This document shows, in pieces, positions 35,501 through 47,081 of a stretch of 64,000 nt of DNA. Position 1 is the stretch's first letter. The number at the start of each line of letters is the position of its first letter. The DNA comes from Diadema setosum (taxonomy: Eukaryota; Echinodermata; Echinoidea; Diadematoida; Diadematidae). The notes beneath the pieces are model-generated. The model saw only the letters and a list, made by a program, of their open reading frames with translations. It was not told the origin of the DNA and made no database searches. A program made the translations under genes and the position numbers. The stretch spans positions 411,501 through 475,500 of the forward strand of contig NC_092702.1 of the NCBI RefSeq assembly GCF_964275005.1. Reading direction: 5' to 3'.

Positions 35501-38500
35501 AGATGAAAATGTAAAAAGTTTACGCCGGACAAAGGGCGATCGCAATAGCTCACTTGAGCCTTTGGCTCAGGTGAGCTAAAAAGTAACTACGTGAAGAGAA
35601 AGAAGGAACACGAGGTGAAGACTGAATCTGTGCTTTATCCCTGAGTTGTCAACTGTCCATGAGGTCAGGCAGAGAAAAACACAACCTCTTAATGAATTGG
35701 ATAAAATTCAAATATTAACTTACCAACTTTGCACTCCTCTGGAAAGAGCCATCTACATGTACACTGTATTTACACTTTACATAAATGATTACATTAATGG
35801 TTTTTAACATTCCATTTATACAATTCAAGTGATTATCCATTCTTTTTCAATTAAAAGGTTTCCAATAGAAAAAATGTGACCCGCTACAACAAAAGGATCC
35901 TAAAGTCGCTGACGGCAGAGCCGAGAAAATCGAGTTTGAAGTCACATCATTAAAATTGGTCAAAACAATAGGATTTGTGTTTTTGGCATAATTTTGTAGT
36001 CTAATGTTTTGCCCATCATCTGCCGAAATTTCGAAGCTAAATGATCAAAGGAAAGGCAAGAAATCAGCATTTTTCTGGGCCATGATTTTCTGACATTCAA
36101 TGTAACAAAACGTGTCCAAAGATTTGGATTTAGCGCCACAACTAGACTCCGCCCCTAGCAACGAGGGAGTGATCTTATTAGTCAGTGCATGACATCCTGA
36201 CTACTGATTGGTTGTGCGTAGACCGCTGGCGCTAAGCTTGAATGAACATTACAGAGGTCGCTAGGAGCATACCTTCTATTGTCAAGCGGTGAAAACTGTC
36301 TCGCCTTCCCTTGATCATGTTAGTGTCGGAAGGAAAACTTTCAAGGCGTTTTTCTTGAAACTCTGATTTCCTCAACCACTTGACATGCGCTAATAAAATC
36401 ATAGATATCTCCGCAACCGAGTACTTTTATGAGTTGTGTTATATATGAAATTAGAGTAGAAGAGTAAGGGAATAATGTCATGTCATTTTCAGAAAATTGT
36501 CCTCCCCCGACTTTCAAATCCTTTTGTTGTAGCGGGTCACAAATGGTTTGCTCATGTAAGAATCAGTGCTACATCTATGATGTGAGGTAGAGATAGATGA
36601 TGTAATAGGTTTGGTAAAATCAGGCTACATAAATTCTGGTTATTCTAAGTGGTCTTGATTGCATCACTGGTAGAAGAGTTCCTATCAATCCTATCATCCC
36701 TAGAACCCACCTCTGAGCTTGTTGTGTTTCTCCACCAGGAATTTATGTTCCAGCTGTGCCACCTGAGATCGGTGAGCCTGAGTAAGCTTCAAGATCTGTG
36801 CCTCCATGTCATCCCGTTGCCTAGCGAGGAACTCCCTCTCCTCATTCTGCTGGCGAACCTCAAACTCCTCTCGACGTTTCCTCACTGTCTCTCGGTCACC
36901 CTTGGTACCCTTCAGTTCCCTCGAGGCTCTCTTCTTACCCTCCCTAAACTGCCTCATTTCCTTGTCCTGTGGAAGAGACATAACAATAAATAACTGACAC
37001 TGTTTTCCTCTACTAATCACAATCTTCTACTGGGCTCTTCCATCAGCACACATACTCCAATGTTATGTGGCACACATTTTCCCACACTGCTGAGGAAGTC
37101 CACAGCATTCTCAACAATACAACATGCTCAGTCATTTTTTTCTTTTTCAGCAGCAAATACGGTGATCCCTAATCAAATTATATATTCTTGTATGTTACGC
37201 GAAACGGATCAGGGTACAACATCCACACTCAGCCCGACTCACATTGCAGCAAATTATATCACACAATTAACAATTAATTTCCCATTCAATAAATGATAAC
37301 AAAACTTGTAGCCATCAAACCAAATATTTCAACAACAACAAAAGTAAAGAAGAAAACATCATTTCTGAGATACAATGTCAACAAAGTCACAACATCCGAA
37401 CAACATGTCATTTTTGGGTGATAGCACAAACACATGTACACGTATACCAGGAAGACTAACCTACCACGCTATAGCGGAAGTTTGTGAAGCATGCTGATGC
37501 TTCCCTGGCTACAGTACATGCTACATCTTTACGTCTTTTTGGCCACTTCTATTTTATCTCACGTCAAATCATTTTGACATTGTTCAGAAAAGTCATACCT
37601 GATCTGACTTGATTTTCTTCTTGGTAGATTTCAGTTCTGCCTCTTGTGATAACTCCAGTTTTTCCACATTCTGCTTCTGTTGGCGGTTGAGAATCTCGAT
37701 CTCCATGTCAAACTTCTTCATCATCACCTGGGGTCAAAAAGAATTTCACATTGCTCTTCAAATTTATCAGATCTGCTGTCAAACATGAAGGAGGTCTTCG
37801 GGTCATTGAAGATCATCACAAGTGCCTTCAGAAAGCAGAGATTATTTTGACCCTTTCAATGGAATGATTTCAAGAATTGAGAGATACTTCACTTTAAATC
37901 ACCTGTTCTACACTGTTCACCATAGATTCATTACACAGGGTATATAAAATCACATTGCAGAACTACTGCACTGAGCACTAACAGTTATGAATACATAACA
38001 AGATGCTAAGATCTTTCTAGACATTAATACAGAATACTTCAACTTCCCCATTTTGACATTGCTTCTGGTGTCACCTACGTATCAACAAATTCTCATTTTA
38101 AACTAAAATCATATTTGGCAATCAAAACAAGAAAATACTAACACTACTCAGTAGTACTGGGTCTTTTTGCCCAGAATCTTTGAAAATCAACTTAACCCCA
38201 TAATGATAGAATATGAGAAATTTCTCCTAAACAACCTGATTGCATAAGATCTAATCTAGAAATGAATACTCCATGATATATAATTTTTTTTTTTCTTATG
38301 ATGCAGAATCTGGTATGATGTCTGCCCAGAGAGGAGGAGGATGTTGCTAGGTTACCCCTTTTTCATTCTCCTGCTTCTTGTCCAGCTGCTCCATCTGTTG
38401 TAGGATCTTGGTAGCTAGGTTGTTAGACTCCTTCGTCTCTCCTTTCCTCATCCTACGAATCTCCCGAAGCTCATTCTTCCTGTAGTCACAAATCATACCA

Positions 38501-41500
38501 GACACCATCTTTATCCTCATCTAACTAATACCATTGTGACATCATCGTGTAAGTTCTTTCATCTCCTCACAGAACTGCACCCTCACCTTATTACCCACTT
38601 AACTGGAATTTCATTGGAGAGTTATCTATCAATTCTTGTGTTGCCAAAGATATTTTATACAATATTTTCCCATCATGTGCACTAAGCATGCTGCCCTTCT
38701 CTGTAACCATTTTTTTTTCAATGTCAATGCAATAAATTACAATAAATTAATCACAGAAATACTAGTGACGTGTAACAGACTATGTGTCATTAAAAAAAGC
38801 TACAAAATAGAGAAGTTTAAGGACAGTAAAGGGAGGGGACAAAAGACAAGAGATAATGATCATGAACAGCTCCTCTCATTTGACAACTCAAGTGAGCCAA
38901 AATATTTTTTTCCTATTGATCATTCTTATCATGACTCTTTTCTTTTTCTAATTTGAAATAGGATTGTCAATATATTGTCATTTTCAATATTGTGTTACTT
39001 TCTGGATACTGTTGAGTAGCAGCATAATATTCCTACTGGAAGGAGGAAAGAAGAATCTGCCGACCAAACTCCATTTACCACTGAATACCGGTACAAGTCA
39101 CTTGAGATCAAGAAATGTGTTCATATATATCAAATTGTTGTCTAGGAGTCCACACACTCAGTTGATGAGATGTTCATACCTGAGAGCATGTAGCTCCTTT
39201 GCCTTGTCTTCATCACCAGCTTTGACAACCTTATGGGTTGTCAGGGTAACAACCTTTCCATCCAGGACGAACTTTCTTGTCTTCTTCAGTGTCTTGTAAG
39301 AAGGCTTCTCCTGTAAATTATGTGTGTAAACATAGGATTAAAATTAATGAATCTATGTCGATGTAGGGCAATTTGTCAATAAGTTGCAAACAAAGGATTA
39401 TTGACATAGAGGAAAACTAAAGAACTCCTGATTCATGTTTGCCTACAGGCTGATTTACTACCGAAAAGAGAAAGAGAAATAGCACTGTTTGAGATGGAAT
39501 ACTTCCTGTACTTTAAACTTCTTTGATTTGTGATGGGTGCACAGCCACATCACTATTAAACAGAAAATCCATGACAGATTGTATATTGACTATATTAGAG
39601 TAAAGAGAACATTCTCAACACTGACAAACTGCCACTTTGAAGACCTTGACCTTTCTATGTTGGAATAAATCTCAATATGCTTTACATTATCAATGATGTG
39701 GCATAATAACATTTCATGTGAAAACAGGCATCTACGTGGTAAAACACATAAATTACAACATATTCACAACAAATAAACATTATCAGGAACAGTATCATGA
39801 CAGTGAATTCCATTGTGCAAAGTTCTAAAATCATTCCTCCAGGTAACTGCAGGATCTACTTTAGTTTCAGCAAGCACTTAAAAAAAATGCACTAATCATT
39901 ATTCATTCCAGTTGTTAGTTGAACTGACAAAAAGAAGTGTGACAGACAAGGAACAGACGCTATTGGGCACATGTGATTCCATTTGGGGGAGTGATCAAGA
40001 AGAAACCAAGGCAAATATTTCTGTCCAAAAAGTAAAGGAAAACATGCATTTGCAGGTGGATAGTAATCACATTCATGAAAAGAGAACTGTGAACAAATAA
40101 TTCAGTGACAAAATTAGATTGAATATGAAAACATAACATTTCCTTGGCATGCTGGAACAAAAAAGAAGAAAGAAAATGCATACACATACAAGAAACAAAT
40201 GGTGCCTAAAGAACATTCAGTGAGATGTAAGATGTAGGACATGAACAATAATTAAAACAAACCTGATGTAACACCCATGTGGCTGAAACATTTAACACAC
40301 TAATACTGCATGGTTTATCTCATATGGAGTGTAAATTAAAGTTTGGCGAGATTTTTTATTTTCTTTGTAAAGTTCGCTTACTAACATTCAGACACTCACA
40401 AGTTCCTTCACACATGTCAACCAGTCAGAATATAAACCTCATGGTCTTATTTCAGAGATTTCAGTGCAATTCAAATTGACAAAGCTCACTTTTAACTTTT
40501 ATCACACATATATATGAGAAGCCTTCATTTCTGACATAAAAGTCTTCAAAACAAAAGGAGAAATGGAGCTGTATACCTATGATAATGTATTCACAATTGA
40601 CAAAGGCAAAGGCATATTTTTTTAGGACCAACTGAATGATGCAGATGAAGAAAGATAACTCAAAACACTGAAATGAACTCAAAACATTGAAATGAACTAG
40701 CATTGAATAATGAGAGATGGTTCTTCAGTCTAGTCCTGTACTACAATGTTTATGTAACATGAATCTTTTCTTACATTGGTCTTGATTGCAGCTTGTTTCT
40801 ATTTCTATCAAATAAAGCATGAATCATGACTTGAAAACTGCATGAACCAGGAGGGACAGTGAATCAAACTATGATGATAGCCGAGTATGCATCGCTATAC
40901 GGACACAAAAACAAATAATACACTACATAACTAAATTCATAACTAATAACACTGAATCAAATCAAAATCAAATAAAATGAAACATAATACACAACAAATC
41001 ATGGCCATTTATCATGTCATTCTGATTCAAGAACTGTGAAAATAATCCTCCTTTTACAAAACTCTATTAAATACATGTTAAAGCCAGAACCTGCATTAGG
41101 AATATATTCCCCACCAGGCACTACATGCTCACATTCTCTTGCTACAGTGTAATATCATACTCTACCCTTAGCACCAGGGTATGTCAGTCCATTGGATAGA
41201 GACACACAACCATTCATTTCTCTGGATATGGTGCTGTAGGTGACTACACTTTACACTTAGAAGTCATTCTCAGAAGGCCTTAAAACAATAAAGTTGATCT
41301 TTACTTCTTTCTACAACTGAGCCTACAGACATCCATTACTTTCAACTGAGTACTGCCTGTGAGAAGAATAATCTAATTCAATGATATCAGAATAGCATTA
41401 AAAGGAGCAACTCCAGTATTAACCTCAATATGAAAGATAATGTCTAGCGTACCTGGTAGGCGTGTCATGTTTCAAAGCAACCATTAATTAATCTACAACT

Positions 41501-44500
41501 CATAAGGTCATTGCAATTCAACTCCTTTGTCATTCAGATTTGTCTGATTCTGCTTGTAAAACGAGCAAAACAGAAGACACAAACGGTCTTACATGCTAAT
41601 CAATGAAAGATACCAAAGATAGCAAAGGAAGATAAATGGTACATGCTTACAGTATGTGGTCTGTGAAGCTACAAAGATGCATAAGGCTGAACTCACTATG
41701 GTTCTGACGTCCTGTTAGCCTCAACTGCTGTATGAACTCTTCAAAACTATTTCGCAAATGGACTATCGTCATAGCAATCTGATATTAACTTCCTGTGAAA
41801 CAAACTGCCCACAGCAATTCTGGCAATCAATTTTCAGTTTTGCCTGCATTCAGACTTCCTGCCACAATTTTAACTCACTCCAGGTCAGAATCAACTTGTG
41901 TTGATAAAAATCACCTACTACTGTGAAATCATGCCGGATACATAATAAATGGAAATTAGTTTACACAGTGCCTTGTGAACATATACATCGGACATGCGTA
42001 TTTGGCATACTGCACAAAGCATATGAATCACTATATCAACAAGAAGACAAAAAAAAAAGAAAAAAAAAGAATGAAAACTGACATTAAAATTTAAACTAAA
42101 AAACATGAAAAAGAAAGAAACCAGTTTATTGCAACTGGAAGAAGGAAGATAGTTTAAAAACTGAAATTCTTAAAAATCATGATTCTTTTTGGTATTTTTT
42201 TTTTCCATTTCATAACCCTGTGAGTATGGAAAAAAGATAAATGTCTTCAAGAGAATACTTCTATCAATCAAAGATCACTACCTTCCTTCGTCACACAAAG
42301 GCACCATAAACAATAAACAACACAGGTTTGTGTTCTTCTGTTTTGAGACAAATAAGCACTTAACCTGGAATTTACTTATCACTACAAGTTAGCACTTTAT
42401 GAGAACAAAATTATTCTATTTGTTTTGTTGAGTTAAAATACTGAACTTTCAACAAGTTGAGAAAAAGATTACAAAACAAAACAAAAAACTAGAAAACAAA
42501 AACATAAAACATGTTAGGATGTTTACAAGCACACCTATGATACTTACCATAAGAATACCACTTCAAATTTTAACATAGACATTAAAATTTATAACAAAAG
42601 AAATTCAAAAGTCAAGCACAAGCTAATTTATCACTACAAAAACAGAAATGCAGCAAATCATAACATTTAAACTGCTTGCTTTCAAAGAAAACTACATTTA
42701 CTAACTCCACCTAAGCGGTGCAAAAGAATAATAGATAAACACAAGAAGAGAACAAAACAAATGTGTACATTTTAGAGGGAGAAAAACAAGGCACAAGCCA
42801 CCAAGGCCAGGTTTGTTTGATTTCAAAAAACAGAATCCCTCTCTGCCTAAAAAATTTCTTCAAAGTTGCTCCACTAGGTGAGCATCATTTTTTTTTAAAT
42901 AGTTATTTCATCTTCTAAGAGGACTATATACACCTCATGATCACAAGAACATTTATATCCCAGGGAATGGGGGAAAACCTCTGCAATCCCTACTCCATAT
43001 CATATTTTATACCAATATGGCATTTGATGTCCAAGTGTTCATCCCACAAGCATATATATATATATATTTTTTTTTTTTTGAAAACAGTGAGAAGTTCATC
43101 TAAATTTGACAAAATTGTACACAAAAAAAAAAAAAAATGGGTTCAGACTAAAGATATTACAATGGAATCTACATGCCACAAGCCTCTTAAGTATTATTTT
43201 CCTTCCATGAAATGCACTGGTGATATCTTTAGATGACACTATTTTTGAAATAAATGAGCTTGTGGTTTGTAACGACATGTGTCTAGAGTCATTATGGTTT
43301 GATGAAAATCGGATGAGCTGCAGTATGATGAAATTTTCATATGATATGATGGTACATTATGGTCTCAATCTATCCACTAGAATTCTCTACTAAGGGTACA
43401 ACGTCTATCTCAGCATTGCTCACAATGTGAACCACATCAAGATATTGCAGGACTTGTGACAAGCTTCAGATGACACTTCAACAAGACTCACAAACACTGG
43501 GTCCTTTTTCTCTCATTATTCCCACTATTACCTTTTTTTTCACAGCACCTTTTCCATAAGTTTTTCTTTCTTAGGGGGAGATTGACAATAACAGTAATTC
43601 TTTATGCAACTTTTTTTTTAAGGTAGAGATTGACAATCAAAGTGATTCTTTATGCAACTTTTTTTTTTTTCAAAGGAACCAGAAGCCATCCTGACAACAT
43701 GCAAAAGTCATTGTTTGGCATGCAATGAGAGATGGGCAAAGTTAGTCTTCTGACTGATCAAGAACACTCATTACAAGATTTGGGTTCAGACCCCAATGTC
43801 AGGCTCAATGGGATACTTGATTACCAAAATTCTATGTGCCTTTCAAAAAACTTTTTAAAACATCTTCTTGAAATGTTGAAAATACTCAAATGATGTTTGA
43901 AGCTCATTTGAGTTCTTACCAAATCTCAAAATTGAAAAACTGTCAAACATCACTTGAGATTTTAATCATGCATGAGATCTGAGAAAACATAATGCCAAAT
44001 CTGACAAACAAGGCTACGAAGTGACGACTTGTTCTACACTAAATCAAGCAAAATGTGCTGCAGGTACGGACATGGGAGAGGCACGGCATGGGCGTGGCAT
44101 GGGCGGGGCATGAGTGGGGCAAGGGCATGGCACGCAGGTGGATCATGCAATCAGTGCACAAGCAAGGGTGGAGGTGTCTACAAGGGGAATGACAGTGAAA
44201 AGTGGCTTGTTGAAGAATCACTTGAGTGTGATTTAGTCTGACCTCATGGTGCTGTTTCTTGGGCTCTGAGGGTGTGAGTGGTGGTTCCATGCTCTCCACA
44301 CTGTCGATGGTCATCTCGCTTCCCGCGTCCGAGTAGCGGTCCATCGATTTACGGCTGACTACCGAGTCTTTGCCGGAGGTCAGCTGGGGCACGAGTGCGA
44401 TGTTCCCATTCTTGGCAATGTCTGTTTCTGGTGGCGGAGTCAACCTCTTTTCACTGATCATGATAGCATCCCCATTGACAAGAATCTCTTGAGGAGCTTC

Positions 44501-47050
44501 CGGAGTACTCTTTGCATTCTCCACCTCAGCAAAGATGCCTTCATCGGCTTGCTCCCCTTCATCTCTCTTCCCAGTTCTCTTCTCGTCGTCTGAGAGATAC
44601 TTGCCAGGCTGGCTATCTGTGGAGGCAATGACTTCTCCTACATGATTTCCTTTCTCCTCCTTATCACCAGTCTCATTCCTCCCTCCCTCATCCTCCCTCT
44701 TATCACCAACATCATCCAGACCCCTCCCATCACCACTACCCCCTTCCATGTTGGCATCAGAGGAGAGCCCCTCATCACTGTTTAACCCTACATCATCCCT
44801 TCGGCTCTCATCACTGCTGACAGGGGAAGGTAACTCAGACCCTTCACGTACCATTTCTTCATGTTTGTCTAGGATGGAGTCGTCGTGGTTGGCAACACTG
44901 TTCTGGTGGTTACTACCGTTGGTGGTAATGCTTGCATTCTGCTCCAGTTCTGCTCCCAGCTGGACCAAAACAGAACCAAGTAACAGGTTGTGTGAGATAA
45001 AACATCACTATCACCAAGCTGCTCTTTCTGCCATTAATTAAACATTCATTTTCAGAAGATAATTGATGAACATTCACACGATGAACATTTCTACAGATAT
45101 AGTCTGCGATAATTATGTCCATACAAAGTACATCACTCTTGGTTTCTAACATGTCTACCAAACACTTATCCAGAATGCAGACTATCTAGATGTCATCATC
45201 ATTAATCAATCTGTGTTATTGTATCAGTGTGATGCATGCCAGTCCATCACATTATCTCAGGGTTTTCCTTGTGCACAAAGCTTTCTGTTCAACAGTTTCA
45301 GTTTCTCAACAATGCATAACAACTTTGCTGTCTTCCTGTCACAGAGAAATGTCTACTTCAGAGCAGTGTTCTTCTAAAGAGTGAAGTACTTTCGGACTTG
45401 TGATTGACAAGACAAATGAATACATCTACACAAAGATATAGAAAAGCAACAATTGCGGTTGGATCATGATCAAAACTTTGTAAGTTTTCAAGGAATAGAT
45501 AATCTCATTTCCTAATGACATTAATCACAACAAATAATTACAGAACTGGGTATGCCGTCTCAGTAGTCTAACACACAAACTTTCAACAAAATTAGGTATA
45601 ATTCCTGTCAAAACCAAGTTGTGATTAAATAAGTCCATCTGAATTCCAGCACACACTCACACACACACACACACACACACAAACACGTCTAAAGAATGTT
45701 CCTATGAATCTACAAAAGGGATTACAGTAGACTCTCATTATAACGAAATCCTCAAGACCAGCAGTTTTCTTTCGTTATAACGAAATTTCATCATAACTGA
45801 ACAAACAAACAGTAAAAAAACATAGAGAGGATTATGTTGCGGCCTGAATTTGTCCTTCGTTGTAACTAGAATTTTGTTATAACCTTGTTCGTTATAACGG
45901 GAGTACACTGTACTAAAATTGCTACCAGATATCATTCAAATCACAGTCATCCCTGGAGGTCAAAGCCCTTTAATCTGTCTGTATTAGATATGTGCGAAGA
46001 GAATGACTCTTTGCAACATTGCTAGTTCATTGTCATTAAAAATGTCCACATTTACTTCAACATTCTGGCTTTAGTTCAAAGATTTGGCAATTATGCCACA
46101 TAATACCATATTCAATGTTATGTTGTGATGTCTGTGTTGTTATAGACATAAAGCAAAATCTGGAAATAGAGGTCAGTTAGGATAAACCTTTCCAATGAAG
46201 TTGCGTGCAGTGTAAATATGGCAAATATTATGCATGGGTGCTAACTGATGCCACCTGTGAATTGCCAATGTTTCCAAAACAGATATATGACGCTTTACAA
46301 ATTCTGTGGATCATCACCATCAACAGTTTATTTTTAGGCTGAATATTGAGGCCACTCATATCACTGCTAATCTTTGATGCAGAGTAGATCATCCTTTCAC
46401 TACGCTGCAAGTTTCCTCAAATTCCCCCAGGTCTTCCCATCCATAAAAAGCTTCACATGAGGGGTGTCAGAGTAGTGGCTGGATTATACAGATTCAAAGA
46501 TAAATCAATCTCAGCCATTACTCGATGTGAAAATTGGTTCACTATTCATGAAAGTTCAGTCTATCATAAATGTGTCCTTCAATTCTTGTCTAATGTCAAA
46601 TGTATGAGAACAAGATTTGGTGACATTAATGGACAAGATGTTCATATTGCACTGGGCCCATGATTCTGAATTTCAAACTACTCAGGGCTGAGAGAACTGA
46701 AGCAGTGACTACCAGAGGATACCAACCTCTCTCCCTTTTCTCTTGATAGATGGTGAGATGTGTAGCTGGGATGAGATGGCTGGAGGAGTTGATGGGGTGG
46801 TTGGCGCGGTAACCGCCTCACTGCTTCCCACGCTGGCGGTATCCACAGAGTACCTCCTGTTGACCTGTTAGTAGATCCACAAATAACTTTCAGCCACAGA
46901 AGTCATACAGGTGAATACCAGCCTACTACCTGTACTGGCACTGATGGCTAAGTGATACACTGCTGATACTCTTCTTGTGTAAAACAAAGAATTCTCTATC
47001 TATCTATCTATCTATTTATCTCTATCTATCTATCTATCTATCTATTTATC

Positions 47051-47081
<31 letters not shown>

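Noticed and set aside
44039..44242. Extension of the SLK linker exon past HHE
   Set aside because: The open frame continues (VRLNHTQ...), but the next SLK exon joins in phase 0 after HHE and restores the conserved KTLKKTRKF block, so the extension is intron.
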